In this document: piece by piece, positions 34,749 to 47,314 of the stretch | Position numbering within the stretch: position 1 is the stretch's first letter | How the letters are laid out: each line of letters starts with the position of its first letter | Origin: Flammula alnicola | Lineage: Eukaryota; Basidiomycota; Agaricomycetes; Agaricales; Strophariaceae | NCBI GenBank assembly: GCA_015499995.1 | Contig: JADNRV010000110.1 | Span: forward strand, 62,001-126,000 | Length of the DNA: 64,000 bases | Direction of reading: 5' to 3' | Notes under the pieces: model-generated | What the model was told of the DNA's origin: nothing | The model's database searches: none | Seen by the model: only the letters and a program-made list of their open reading frames with translations | Translations under genes and position numbers: made by a program

Positions 34749-35712
34749 ATAACATATCAGCTCTCATCACAGGTGGAACAGGGAAGACAGGGCTTGCCCT
34801 TGCAAAACTTCTCCACGCTGTCGACTATCCTGTTCTCCTCACTCGCGTGCTGCGAGGGCGCCAGAGCCTTTCAAGGTCGTCAAATTCGACTGGCTGGACA
34901 AGACGACCTACGAGAATCCATTCAACGTCGACCCCAAAATCGATCGCGTCTACATCGTTGTATCCGCCATTTTGAATATGTTGTCATATCTCCAACCCTT
35001 CATCGACCTCGCGACGTCCAAAGCGTCCAGCGCTTTGTCCTCTTGAGCGCAAGTCAGCTCGAGGCAGGTGATGTACCCACTGGGAAGGACCACCAGTACT
35101 TGTTGGACATTGGGGTCGATTACCCTGTCTTGCGTCCGATCTGGTTCCAACGTAAGCCTCGTGCTCGTGCTCGCTTACCTTCGCGTTTCTGATGCTCGAG
35201 ATAGAGAATTTCGGTATCAACTTCTACTTCAGCATCCGTGACGATAATCAGACTTTCTGGTGTACCGGAAACAGTCGCATCCCTTTCGTTTCGGTCGAAG
35301 ATATCGCACAGGCAGCATTCGAAGCTTTGACAGCCGAGAAAAGGCCCAACAAAATTTTGTTGGTCTTCGGGCCCGAGCTGTATACATATGACGAAGTGCA
35401 TCACTTTCGCAAACGATTCTGGGATGCAGGAAAACTATGCTAAGCTCTTGACATCGAGCCCTGGAAGGCAAATCACTCACAAGAAGCTTTCGACTGAAGA
35501 AACGGCGAAGATATTCGAAGGCTTTGGCATGAGTCCTGAGTGTGCGAACTTCCTTGCCAACTTGGAAGCTAATGTTGGAGTTGTGTTGGAGTGGGAAAAG
35601 GCGAGGATGAGGAATTTTTTGACGCTGGCGATGACAAGAAATTCATCGGGAAGCATACATTGTTGGAATGCCTTCAATCCAGTCAAGTTGTGGATCAAGC
35701 TTCAGGTCCCTG
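34749..35712 (+). pseudogene. Decayed NmrA/EasG-like NAD(P)-dependent reductase
   Basis: Family motifs lie in order but in different frames. A Rossmann start (ALITGGTGKTGLALAKLL) is at about 34758-34811. After a frame change, VVKFDWLD and ENPFNVDPKIDRVYIV follow. Another frame change at about 35025 precedes RFVLLSASQLEAGDVPTGK and DYPVLRPIWFQ. After an intron (about 35153-35204) comes GNSRIPFVSVEDIAQAAFEAL and VFGPELYTYDE. After a second intron (35396-35429) comes a terminal part with one more frame change near 35595 before DAGDDKKFIGKHTLLE. No Met stands at the expected start. The order and wording match the fungal NmrA-like branch that includes festuclavine/agroclavine dehydrogenase (EasG) homologues; many members have other, unknown substrates. 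At least three frame breaks plus the missing start make it a pseudogene unless the assembly is faulty. Confidence 0.8.
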
Positions 35713-36121
35713 GCCGACGATGCCGGCCGTCAGCGGAGATATTTTGCACTTCTCCGTTCCAAATAATTATAGCAGCCTGCAACAGCCTCTGTTCTTTGAT
35801 CTCTACTGCTGAGCGCTGACTCGGAACACCTAGTATTTCATCACGACACATATGGCTTTCATTATAGATTCCTGCACCTTTCAATCGTTCCATGCAAAAG
35901 CCCATTCTCCGTATGTGCTAACAGGGCTCCCGACAATACTGTATGAACCTCAAACTTATCAACGAGGCGAGTATATTCCGATTTAAATCGGTTTCTGGTG
36001 CAAGGTCGATATACAAACTTTGTAAATCTTCCCAGCAGCTGAAATGTTGCTCTCATGCAGTTGTCCTTGACTGCGAGCACGCCAAAGAAAACATTGAAAA
36101 CAAACAAAAACTTTAATCCAT
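35713..36121. other. Spacer between pseudogene and multi-TM gene
   Basis: Nothing recognised. The reading frame used by the next gene is open from about 36115 but has no Met until 36363. Confidence 0.4.
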
Positions 36122-38479
36122 ATGGGGATGCCAAGCCCTGGCATTCTCAAAAAGTGGACTCAGGATAACCTCCTCCTCTGTTCAACTTTCACACCCGAAA
36201 CATACACCTCTCCAAGGGCTTTTTGGCTGTGCGCGGTGGTGGAAGCTGAGGTATACATATCTCATCGCCTTCCGAGTGTCGACACTTTACCTGACGCGAA
36301 GCATCCACAGATTCCATGTCCTGCGACCCTCTCTAGCTACGGGGTGGCCTTTCTTTCAATTGATGGCAGCTATCTATCTTCACAATGCTATTTACGCCGG
36401 AAATCCCTCAGAGCCGCGGGACACACTCGAACACTCGAGAAACATATCTACGATCTCCAGCGCTACACTTCTCACCAGTACAACACTACATTCTCAACCA
36501 ACTGAGCCACTGCTACACACCCCCACAACTGGAGCTGCTGCAGAGTCATATTTCGATCAGATATCGCGGCAACCGCGGAATCCAGATGGAACTCCAGCTC
36601 GCTTGCATTGGGACGACCCACTCGTTCTCAACACCGATGCTCATGGCGTTGGAGAGAAGAATCGGTGGCGAAGAAAGACTGGAGGGCTTTCGCCGCGGTG
36701 GAAGAAAGTCAAGCTAATCTTGGAGATCGTCATAGGTGAGTTTCCTGCTCCACATATGTTTAGGTTGCCCCTGCTGGCTATTTTTGGCTCGCCTCATGTT
36801 TCATTGCTAATTCTTCGTTGTTTTCCAGCTGCTTGGGCCATCTACAATACTGTACGATATTTCATGGCCTTCGCGATTTTTGGGCGCAATTCCCCTGCTG
36901 GACAGTCCTTCAGTTTTGCGCTAGGCACCAGCACAGGTGTCGCCTTTTTTCTAGCTTTCTGCTCCCAGGGCCTCTTCGTCGTCATGCACAAACTCCGCGT
37001 CCAGGCCCAGACTCTCACAATCCTGACACGCATCTGTTCTATTCTACACTATCTATCCTCCATATGCATCCTCGGCCCCGCCATCGTCAACTTTGTTGTG
37101 GTTTTTCTGTGGAAGAATCCATCAAACTCACTCTATAACCTCCAAAATCGTTGTCACGTTGATATCGACGTTGTGTGGTCCGTAACCCACAATTTATGCA
37201 CAAACAAATCTGCTCCATGGAGAATTTGGCTTACGTTGTGCTCTGTCCGCCTTGCTTTGACTTTGGTTGTTCTTGTGAGTTTGCCCGTCTTGAAATCTCT
37301 CAAAGAGGACACATTAACTGAAATATCTTATAGCTCGTATACCATACCATCTCTTTCTTACAACCCGAACTTCCTCGACGACCGCTACATGACCGCTCGC
37401 AATCAGGGTCATACCCCTCAACACCATCAACCCCAGGGCGCCGTCCTTCATTGGCATCAATGTTGCCTCAAACTCCCAATGACGATCTTCATCCCCATCA
37501 TCAAATCTCCGATTCCACGTTACGCGACTCCTATCGGCCTCCAAGCAGGCTAGCTCGTCCGCGTTCGCGCTCCTCGGGTATGTCTGGAGAAACAGCCTGC
37601 GCTGAACCCATCTCGTTGGGGCGGTCAGCTCTGCCAGAGTCAGAAACCGAACGCGACGATCGCTTTCGCTCATATCTGACTCAAATAGCCCAGGAAACAG
37701 AGGCCGCAGTGGAGTTCGCAACTTCAGACCAAGTACCCTTCCCTGAGGTCATCCGAAAAGACCCCCCTTCCCCCCCTTCTCCTCCCGGCCTCCCCCCTTC
37801 TTACTCTCGAAACGATGCCCGTTATGAAAGTGACGATGGTGATGAAGACTATGATGACCAATTTTATGGCAATAATGACAACAACATTTTCGACCTTCCC
37901 CCTATTCCTCCGGTTCTTGGTTATAACGAATTTGGGCTGCCATATCCCCCAGACCAAAACGTCCGCATGCTCAATGGGTATATCAGGCGCATGCCGACTA
38001 TCGAGTCTATGGGCTCTGGTGAAGCCACGAACAGCATAGGAGCAAGCACGCGTCCAGGCGGGAGCATCTACACGTCCAGCAGGCCTCCCACACGAAATAC
38101 CCTGCTCTCCTTTTCCAGCAGTGCCGACTATGAAATGACGGGAAGCGCACCGCCGAGTCGGTCTAATAGTCTTTCAGCGCGTGTGGAGCTTCTGGCTGGG
38201 ATGGCGCCGGCGAGCGTGAATTCAAACGGGACGTCGGAGCACGGGGAGTTGTTGGGCAGGGATATCACGGTCAGGCGGGTTTCGAGCCCGACGAGCTTCC
38301 TTGAGTATCCTGCAGCTGGCGGTAACGCCGACACGTATTCCAGTGGTGGGAGTCGCCGGACGACTACTACGTCGTATCATACTGCCACGATGGGGAGTTC
38401 ACACGATTCCTATCCTCCTGTTTCTGTCAGTTCGACTCAACCAAAAGGCTCTGACCACGAGCACGAGCATGAAAGCTGA
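36122..38479 (+). CDS. Multi-TM membrane protein with long disordered C-terminus
   Basis: Firm exons: up to 36735, 36829-37274 and 37334-38479. The first in-frame Met is 36363, giving 654 aa. An extra 5' exon from the ATG at 36122, spliced by a GTGCGC donor near 36225 to a CAG acceptor near 36314, is possible and would add a membrane-type N-terminus. Visible helices include LILEIVIAAWAIYNTVRYF, FSFALGTSTGVAFFLAFCS, LHYLSSICILGPAIVNFVVV and LTLCSVRLALTLVVLLVYH, four or more TM segments. After them about 380 residues are Ser/Pro/Asp-rich (PPSPPSPPGLPPSY, DDGDEDYDDQFYGNNDN) and end in DHEHEHES. I do not recognise the family. It is probably a plasma- or endo-membrane protein with a large cytosolic tail. 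Confidence 0.7.
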
Positions 38480-38934
38480 CGTCCTGCAACCTAAACTTCA
38501 ACATCAACCCATAAGTCGACGGAACAGCCTTCTTTACGTTCCTTTTATTTCCTTCGCTTTTCTTCCTTGCTCCATCGTTCAGCTTTTACATGTCAGTTGG
38601 ATTATACCCGCTTTCGATTAGATCATAACTCTCTTTTCTACACCCTATCACGAACAAGGACACTCCTATATCTCATCGTGGACTCGGCTTGGATTGAACG
38701 CTATACGGAATTGTCACGGTCTATTACACTCTTGAAGTGTGAAAACTTTGCGTAGACCAATATTGTACTTAATAGCTATTGCATCTATGAAACCTATCTC
38801 ACTCATTTGTAAGACCCAGTTGAAGGCGACTCGCCACTGCAATAATTTGAATTTGATTTGAATAAATACTAAATAAAGCCCCATTGTCACAAAAATAACG
38901 TGTCACAGACGTAGACTCTTTCCTCCAGACCATC

Positions 38935-40096
38935 ATGTCGAAGCTCGCAAGGGACGCAGCATCATTCAAGTCGACTCTTCAACGACAAGACTATAGCTCA
39001 TGGCATTCACAACCAAAACCATCAACTTCCGGTAACAGTTCAACGGCAGGCGGAGCGGGAACAGGGTTGGCGATCGCAGGAGAGAGTTCGCACCCCCCGG
39101 GACACAAGAAGAAACGCCCAAAGACGAGTATGCATGCATTGTCTTTTGTGGCTCTTCGTGCGCCCATGGTGAATGTTTGTCAGGTATCGTGTATTCGCAG
39201 CCTGCAGACACGGGTTCGGGCACCAATATCAACACCCAACTCGTGTATGCCGTGAATCACCTCAAGGTGAGTCATGTTCAAGGTGGCACTTTTGTTGGTG
39301 TTGATCATGTTTCTGCTTTAGGGGACGCCAAATCCCATGCGTCTGCAGGACTTGGCTATCGTAACGGAAACGCCACTTGATACAGACCCTGTCCTGCTGG
39401 AAAAATTCAAAGCTCATGACAAGATTCAGTACGACCCAAAGACTGACCTTTATTCCTACAAAGTGAGGGTTCGTTTGATATCAAAAAATGCCTCTTTTTG
39501 ACCAGGTCTTAGCACGAATACACCTTCCGCAATAAAGCGGCTTTGTTGACGGAGATTCAACGGCAAACACGGAAAGGAGGAGGAATCTCTGTACGGGCTC
39601 TCAAAGAGTCTTGGAAGGAGGCCCCGCAGGCGATCGAAGAGCTGGAGAAGGAAGGAGAGGTGTTGGTGACACGGACGGTCAAGGACGGTCAACTGAGGAT
39701 GGTGTTCTGGAACGAGATCAAGCCAACAGAAGAGAACGGGGACCTGCAGGTCGAGAAAGGTAAGTTGATGCCCGTCTTGTTTCGAATGCTTGTTACTCAC
39801 TGCATAATTAGAATTCCACGATCTGTGGCATTCGTTGAAAGTGCCCAACGACGTCGATTTATTGAAACAACTCGCCTCAGGTAACGTCTTTCTGTGGTTT
39901 GTCTCTACCTCATACTTACAGCTTTGCAGAGGGTTTGCAGGTTACTGCTGCGGAGGCTGTCGTGCCCAAAGCACCTACGACGAAGAAGAAGGGGAAACGC
40001 GGAGGTGCCCCTCGTCAACGTCAAGTACGGATCACGAACACCCATCTCAAAGGCGAGATCGACCTTCAACGAGACTATGCGAATCATACAAAATAA
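38935..40096 (+). CDS. TFA2: Transcription initiation factor IIE subunit beta (Tfa2)
   Basis: Model: exons 38935-39127, 39184-39266, 39322-39462, 39513-39759, 39812-39880 and 39930-40096, giving 299 aa. TFIIE-beta with TFIIE-alpha recruits TFIIH to the RNA polymerase II preinitiation complex. After a Ser/Gly-rich N-terminus and a basic patch (HKKKRPKT), the tandem winged-helix core is recognisable: GTNINTQLVYAVNHLKGTPNP, FKAHDKIQYDPKTDLYSYKH, FRNKAALLTEIQRQTRKGG, ISVRALKESWKEA, LVTRTVKDGQLRMVFWNE and LWHSLKVPNDVDLLKQL. The basic C-terminus (TKKKGKRGGAPRQRQ, NTHLKGEIDL) is typical. All introns are short (49-56 nt) and standard GT-AG. The conserved core runs unbroken through five junctions, which makes the model strong. 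It is convergent with the HSP20 gene, leaving only 75 bp between stop codons. Confidence 0.94.
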
Positions 40097-40171
40097 ATCT
40101 TGGTGTTGTCGTTGTCGATTGTATATTTTAGCGAACACGTAATTACTCCCGCCCTATTCTAATATACAGAT

Positions 40172-40808
40172 TTATAAAATCTGAATTCTCTGGGGATCTT
40201 GGACCTGTCCTGTTTTATGTTTTGGGAAAGTCAAACTCAAGACGCCATTTTCCATGGAAGCCTTGATGTCGGCTGACTGTTTGCCGTCAGAAAAACTTCG
40301 GAACTCTTGAGAAATAGATTCGGCTCCTTACCTCGACGCCGAGAGGGAGATGCAATGTCCGCAAGAATTTCCCATATCGTATCTCCCGGGTGGCATACCC
40401 GGACTCCTCTAACCCGTCAGCCAGCTTGTTTTCGGCTGTGACCGTAAGCCGCCCGTTGTGAACCTCGATGTCGACGTCTTCCTTCCTGACACCCGGGAGC
40501 TCCAGCCTAACTGTAACAAGGTTCTCTTCCTGGTTCTCGTGCAGGTCCATCCTGTTACGTTGATCACCCATCAGAGGGCTTTCTTGTCAGCGTCATGGCC
40601 ATCGGCGAGATCGGTGGTCGGAGAAGCGGGCCACCTACCTCGGTTTAAATGCGCTAAACGCTGCGTCGTGAGTAGGGCGATCATTGTCCGTCGCGTTGTC
40701 GTTGTGGGTCACGCTGACGCGCCCCATTCGGGAGCTCAAGGAGTCTTCAAAGAATCGGTCGAAATCAAGGAATGGTTCATAGTCGTAATTGGACGAAGAT
40801 GTTGGCAT
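40172..40808 (-). CDS. Small heat-shock protein, HSP20/alpha-crystallin family
   Basis: Model (minus strand): exons 40808-40639, 40551-40332 and 40276-40172, giving 164 aa. These ATP-independent chaperones hold unfolding proteins in oligomers. The alpha-crystallin domain runs from about residue 58: VTVRLELPGVRKEDVDIEVH, GRLTVTAENK, REIRYGKFLRTLHLPLGVE, then SADIKASMENGVLSLTFPK, which carries the A-x-x-x-N-G-V-L-x-L signature. The C-terminal I-x-I motif (RIQIL) used for oligomer contacts is present. The junction LPLGVE|SADIKAS fixes intron 2 at the CAG acceptor. The N-terminal arm is rich in Phe/Asp (PFLDFDRFFEDSL). A perfect three-unit heat-shock element lies 230 bp upstream of the start. Confidence 0.94.
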
Positions 40809-43800
40809 TTTGTCCGACGCGCGTAAATTTATGAAGGCTTTACGATCACGATAAGCATGAAGACAAAAAGTTCCAAGGCAGGCAACTATGAAAACACATG
40901 TGAAACCCGTATGTTTTATGCTTTCATATTTCACAGAAAGATTTCACCGGTTCAACCTCGTATAAGATTCAGAATACTTTGGCCAATGGCGGCTGCTCCT
41001 GGCCATGTCTGGGGTCATACGACGACAGACACCTGGGGAAAGTTCTGGAAAAAAAAACAGGGTCAGTTTACACTGACGGGAAGATCTGTGGTTCGCTTAA
41101 TTGGGTTCTGTGTTTAATATTACGACGGTCTAGCTCGAAGTTTTGGAGGTCCAGACCACAGTTGGGGCCGAATAGACTCGGCGGTACTAATTACTATATG
41201 TGATTAGTTGGGTGCATGTGCTTGGAGTGACGTTGAACGTCTGAATGGAACTATCAAGCTCTTGCATCTAATTTTCCGAGGAACGGAAGTGGTAGGTACG
41301 ATCACCAGCAGGAAAGATATGATATCTATTCTCTCCGGTATGGCGTTTGTTTTCTAGCATCCAATGAGATTGTTTTTGTTTTAAAGATCTGGGAGGTAAT
41401 ACCGACTTATGTACTAAGTACTGTTCAGAACCATGGAAATCACTGAAGGATCAACATCCAAAAATAAACCTATTAGTAAGTTTATAGCTTACAATTTATC
41501 GCACGGACTCATGTCATATAAACTCGAGTACACCAGTCAATAGATCGCTTTCAGGACTCCTCGTTGAGTGTGATTTTAAATTATGACTTTTGGCTTGCGA
41601 GTTAGAGTTACTAAGAAAGGCACGTCGGACAGTGCGCCACACACCAGCGCGGGAGTCCAAATCAAGTCATTGAACCAGGCACCTCGCATTACAAACTCAG
41701 CGTTCAACTTCCAACTTGTGAATCCGTTGATGCAAGGGAAATGGTTGGACTATATGCCTTGCTACTAGGTCTACCTACCGCTAATGTGGTGCCAAATTAA
41801 TCTGAGGACCAACATGAGCCATTAAGAATTCTGTGATTTCCAACATCTTTTCCACGCTACTTTATGGCTTCTAAATTATAAGGATGTTACCAGCGCTAAC
41901 TCAGATTATCAGCGCCCCGACCTGCGTACAGCATTGGTACCTCGACGCCATTGCATACATCAGCCTTATTGATGACTTCGAACTGCCCTTGATTACATAT
42001 GCAACTTTGGCGCTAATCCGCTCTACGTTCTTTCGGCCGAAATAATAATTCGAAGCTCAGTGACAGGCCGAAGGCCCTACCACCGCCACATCACGACTAT
42101 GTATTAGATGAGAACTTGTCACGGATGCCATGAAAGAGAGGAAATCCTCTCGCATATGCAATTTTTGTAGTCATCGTACGACTCTGCCCTATCCTGTTTG
42201 CCACGCCAGTAGTAAAGCCATTATCACTTGTTGTTATAAGTAAATTTGAAGGTGGAACCTGCTGGTAAGGCTCATGAAATTAAGAAGTGTCGAGGGACGA
42301 TATGGATGTGGTCTTCAGACTCTTCACTAAGTTACTGTCCCATCTCGGTAAAGTGCTCTAACACCGATGAAGAATTTCTCCCGGGAGGAAAGCCATAAGT
42401 GGCAGCGTTTGTCAGCAGACAAGCTACCGTCGGACATTAATGGCCTTGAACGTTCAACTGGACCCCCTGAACGAAAGGTCATGCCGTTCTAATTATAAAT
42501 TCTCCTGGTGCAGCTCCAGGGTAAAGATTCATAATTTAAATGATGACACCCATAGTCGATTCTGGGCACAGCTTCGATAGATTTTTGTTCGAGAAGGAGA
42601 CTATCGTAAGGATGGCTTTTAGTGAAGTTGGGCATTTCTATAGACCCTTCACCGTGTTTCTCGGGCGCTGCGAATTGACCCCGGAATGTACCGCGTGTGG
42701 AGCACAGTCAGCCCGTATAATTTATCATATCTTCTTGGATATTGGCGCTACAACAATGCGGACATATATGCTTTGACAGGCAGACTCAAGACGATACTTA
42801 GGCACAGGTGATTAATGGTTAATGAAACCCCATAGGTATAGTCATTGAAATTATCTGGTATCTTCAAATTACTTTTAAACCGGTTCAAGATTATCCCAAG
42901 TCGAAGCAAGCTTAGTTCGAACCCTTCAGATTGTCCACTGACAGTGGAGACGGATCTGTGGGATTGTGGGATTTATTGTAAGCATCGAACTTCAAGTTAG
43001 CCTATCAGGGAAGGCAACTTAAAGCCGTACGTATATGATTCAAAATATTTGGAACGGTATGCGAAAAGGTGGCCAAGGGTCTGGCTGTTTCACGAGAGGC
43101 TATGCTAGTTTAAACTGCTCTGTCTTGCTTTGGTGCGTGGGCCTGGCATTCATGCTATCAAAGATAAGCCGCTGAGAATACATAACTGATCAGGTGGTTA
43201 CATGGGCATAATATGTGAGCTACCCACTACATATCCGTCCGGCATAGCGTTCCTGCAGTCAAGCCCTACAATGTACTTAGTTGCCTGTGTTGCGAAGAGC
43301 CGCCAGGGCACTCACCCCGAGCCAACAGCGCACATAAGGAGGAGGCAGCTGTCCCCGCGAGATCGCCGTCAAAATTCTTATCCGTGTCATCATTATTTCA
43401 GCATATATATTGGCTTAACACCGACTGTTTATGTCCAGCCAGCGTATAACCGCCGGTCGAATTCAAGCTTCAGGGAAAGAAGCTGTCATTAGGTATTTGT
43501 TTCCACATTGACATCAGCCAAGGTTACTGCGTATGCCTCATGCGCGTGCTTATCGGTCTGTACCATATGATCATAGCCTTCATAATTCTCGAAAGTCATC
43601 TGTCCTTTCAAACGCCAAAAATGATTGATTGACTGCACTTATCTCATTATTTTCAATGTCTGACTATTTCTCCTCTTTTCGGGATGTTATCTGCAGAGCA
43701 GACTGAGGCATTCTGGGGGATTGGCACTGCCAGGTCAATAAACAAACCTGTAATATTCCACGCAGTATCTCGGACAATTGAATTCGGTGGGATGAAGGTC

Positions 43801-45015
43801 AAAGGGATCTTCGCGCCGTCTAAGGTTCGTCTCCTTATTTGCTTTTTGACGTCAATAACGGAACCGATTGGGGCCTAGCTGTTCTCGCGGGAGGATCTCA
43901 TCTGTATGCCACACCACCTGAGGTTCTGACGGATTTGCTCATCAAAACATCTAGCAGGGGTTCCACGTACCGAACGAGTGGTTTACTGTATGATGTTTAA
44001 TTAAATTAACTCCTGGACACGTTTGAGGGTCAGCCTTACTTGAGCGCATGCCAGGACTGGGTGTCTTGCTTCAGTAGTAAATTACTTACCTTCTGGGAGA
44101 CAGATGGTGTTATTGAGTTAGTCACATCTCATGCATTCATTACGACGAAGTTCCTGAAAATTACACCACGGTTGGGCCAAACTTTCAGGAAGTCCGGATC
44201 CTGCATGGTTATTATGCTTATTCCAGTAGTTTGGTCCCAGCGTCGGGTAAAACTGAACGGTGGGCGCGATTGCAGAGATTGCGACACGACAGATAGTAGC
44301 ACGCCGGTAAGTGTATGCCAGAACTTTCCACAACGTGCCTAAAATGCAAAATTCCCCATTGACCTAACATGGATGGGCAAAGGCTCAACGAATCAGATTA
44401 ATCAAGGGTCAACATAAAATGAAAGGACAACAATAATCTAGTTTGGAAGTGGTGGTTTGGCTCACTGGATGATTCACGACGGTGGGCATGTGCTACCCCA
44501 CGCAGCAGTGTAATTACCGCCGAGGAGAGGCTTGAAGCCTACACTTGGAGTGATGCCATGATAGTTGGTGGTTTGCGATTGAGTTGGAAAATATAGGGAC
44601 TCTCGTTCAAGGGAGAGTGAAGACCTGGAGTGCTGATATGTTAAGTTTCGTAATCATTAGCTTTACGATGTAAATTACATCCATATTGGACAAGAGTCTT
44701 ATCGAATGTATGCGGCCGCCTTCAAACACAGAGAGACCGTCCTAGAGCCGCGTTCCCCTCAATACGTTGCAGGGAGACGTATCAACGTGGAATTTTTTAC
44801 AGCTGCTCGTCAAGAATGAAGAGGTTGGAACCCCAGAGAGATAAGATAACGCATGATCCTTAGCGCATCTCCTGAGTAACAAGGTTCTCGGCGACGAGGC
44901 GAGGCCCGAACAGGTGCTGTCAGTTAACAAACCTCAAGAAAGATGAGAATCCACGAAATACAGGTACAAAGTACGCCAATGAAATGGAGTTACATACCGG
45001 CATCGGAGAACAATT
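40809..45015. other. 4.2-kb gene-free region
   Basis: Apart from the HSP20 promoter at its left end, no open frame here shows family motifs, splice continuity or coding character. I found no terminal repeats or long direct repeats by eye. It may be decayed mobile DNA. Confidence 0.45.
41038..41050. promoter_or_regulatory. Perfect heat-shock element upstream of HSP20
   Basis: GAAAGTTCTGGAA matches GAAnnTTCnnGAA, three contiguous HSF units in alternating orientation, 230 bp upstream of the HSP20 ATG at 40808. HSF binds such arrays. Motif and gene type agree. Confidence 0.65.
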
Positions 45016-45924
45016 TCACTCGGGATTTTTCTTCTTCTTTTTCGGTTTCCTAGTGGTTTCGCTGATTTCGCTTAGTTCATTTACTGGGGCCTCCCTCTCG
45101 CGTTTCGTTTTCGCCTTCTTTTGGCGGGCGCCATCGATGATGGCTTCGGAATTAGACATTGCAGCGGTACTTGACGCGGTCTGGATGTCTTTAGGGTCAA
45201 CAACACCCACGGGTTTCAAAAAGGTCGTTGTTGTAGGGGGGATAACATTCTTCCGACTCTGCGACCGAAGGTCAATGCCAACGCCACCGTTTTCAAAGAT
45301 CGCCTCTCGTGCGGTCTTAGAATCTTTGGGTTTTTTCAGTTGTTCAAAGCCACGCAGCTGCCCCGATGTCCCCGATGCAGATATTGATATAGGCCTCGGG
45401 TGGATCTTGCGTCCCGCCGTCGGCGGTGTGGGAGTGGGTAGCCTAGATGTACCTGCAGCAGTTGCATCTGGCGGCGAAGGCTATAATAACAGGTGGATAT
45501 CAATCGAACGGACCGCAGAGGTTACTGTCGACATTGGGAAATTTACCACCAAGGAAACCTCCTCTCCTTTCTTATTGAAAACGCGTCGACCTGTTGCTCT
45601 CCTGACGGGAACATCAAGGTCATTGGCATCGCTTCCAATGCCATCCTTTCCCGAAAAAAGGAAGGGTAGATATGACTCCTCATGGACGTCCGAAGATCTA
45701 TGCCACGTTGAGACACTGTCAATTGTGCACGAAAACAGGACCCACTCCGGTTTTATGTCCCTTTCTACTCCCCAGGAATTTCGAACGACCTGACTAACCT
45801 CCCACTTCCCATCATCCTTAACTTCTGCTCGGTCAAGTTCAACTTCCTTCAGTTGCTTAGCGCGGTGGGCGTTTTGCATGAACCGAAGGCTAAGCGTGCT
45901 GGTGCTGAGGGACTTGCTTGTCAT
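45016..45924 (-). CDS. MPP6: MPP6-family RNA exosome cofactor
   Basis: Model (minus strand): exons 45924-45547 and 45480-45016, giving 280 aa. MPP6 (M-phase phosphoprotein 6) docks the helicase Mtr4 and Rrp6 on the nuclear exosome. The N-terminus has the family pattern LSLRFMQNAHRAKQL. Further on come KPEWVLF, the GRRVFNKKGEE segment and a Lys-rich nuclear tail (KPKKKKKNPE). The frame is open from end to end except for one TAG at the intron acceptor. Removing the 66-nt intron (donor GTAAAT after SLV, acceptor TATTATAG) joins SLV to PSPPDATAAG. A good fit is the conserved second block LRGFEQLKKPK. The family is short and poorly conserved outside these blocks, so identity rests on a few motifs. 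Confidence 0.75.
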
Positions 45925-46384
45925 CTTAGCGTGTCTCTGTCTTGCGACCTAACGAATGCCTGCCAAGAACTTGGAAAGAAAAAGGGTGGTGAAGGAGCTC
46001 TGAAGAAATTTGCCACTATGTAGTTTGATTAATTATTATTATATTAGTAATAAAATAAGACTTAGCAACTCATACTTAATTTTGGCCAGCCCACCGATTC
46101 ACGCCAGATTTAACTTGCTAGGCCTACCAGGTCAAACTGAGGCGAACATAAGCTACAGACTACTTCTCGAGTTTCGACGAACTACTGGTCAGCAAAAAGT
46201 CAATGGTACCCAGTTTCTATATCGGTGCGAAGTTTTCTCATGATTTTCTCGACAAGTTGATATCTACTTATTATCCTTAAAAGCCTTGAAGTGACGAACA
46301 CAAGTCATTGAAATAGGTTTTCTTTCCACGACGCTAGAAATGGATGAATTGTGTTTGTCGCACTCGGGCGCCGTTATAAACTTC

Positions 46385-46547
46385 TTATTGCTGTTTTCAT
46401 AAATCCTGGCGAAGCTGCCTTTTTGGGCGAAACCAAAATTTTCGTCACATCCGAGCTGTCGTTTTGTTCGCGCCATAGCTCTCTTGTTTCTCAACCAAAT
46501 TGAATAATTTTTAGTGCATTGGAATCGCATGAACTTAAGCTTTCGAA
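46385..46547 (-). repeat. Left arm of 163-bp inverted duplication
   Basis: Reverse complement of 47315-47477 with only about two mismatches and no gaps. Flanking sequence on both sides is unrelated. An open frame of about 49 codons (starting MRFQCTKNYS) is shared by both arms but continues into unrelated sequence, so it is not evidence of a gene. Confidence 0.85.
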
Positions 46548-47314
46548 TGGTGTAATATAATTAGGCTATTTCTCGCTGTACAAAATCTCATAGTATCACG
46601 GCCTCTCGGAGCCTAAATCCCTCGAAACATAGCAAATCTGTACATTTCTTCACGATATATGATTCTCTCAAGGTAGAGAATGTATTATCAGTATTTTGAA
46701 TAGTGTATAACACAGAAAATATATGTTTTTGGGCAGAGGAAGGGCAGAAATAGGGTGGCTAGCAGGTAACCCTGTGCAACCCCATGAAACCAATACTCAA
46801 CTCGTAGCAACTCGTCTTCTCCTGCCAACTCTACCATTACAGATTATCATCTCCAACATTATGCTAGGGTCTAATGCTCTTGCAGCAAAGAACAGTCAAG
46901 TTTTCGAAAGAAATCTTCAAGCTGGGAAGTGCGAGAGCGCAGCAGGCTTTTCAGGTTCTGGTACAGGATCTTCAGCTCTCAAGTCAGATATAACTAATCC
47001 AGAGGCTTCCTTGGAAGGTTTTGGGGCCTTTCCTGTCCTTTTTAGCAATTTTAGGTTGATATGTAGAGAGCAAGAGGATGTGACGTGGCATTAGTTCCGG
47101 TTGGCTGGTCAAGGCTATTGCCTATCCATATATTCCTTCATTTTTTTGATAGCTTTTGGTTATAGAGCTATTTCTAGAACATAAACCTACACCAAATCCT
47201 TGGTATTCGAGAAGAAATGAGGAGGTTTGCCATATTTTGAGGGCTGGAGACTGCTTTTCAGCGAGTAACAGTGACATTTCTTACACCTTTATATACCCCA
47301 AGTTTCTTAGACGG

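Noticed and set aside
42880..42925. tRNA B-box-like sequence (AGTTCGAACCC)
   Set aside because: No A box at the right distance upstream and no foldable acceptor or anticodon stems could be traced.
44984..45793. Plus-strand open frame of 269 codons
   Set aside because: Antisense to the MPP6 model, which keeps one open frame through a valid intron and ends in a typical Lys-rich tail.
46264..46530. Two 'homologous genes' encoded in the arms near 46.4 and 47.4 kb
   Set aside because: The similarity of the two frames is explained by the DNA-level inverted duplication. Each frame runs into unrelated sequence beyond the arm.
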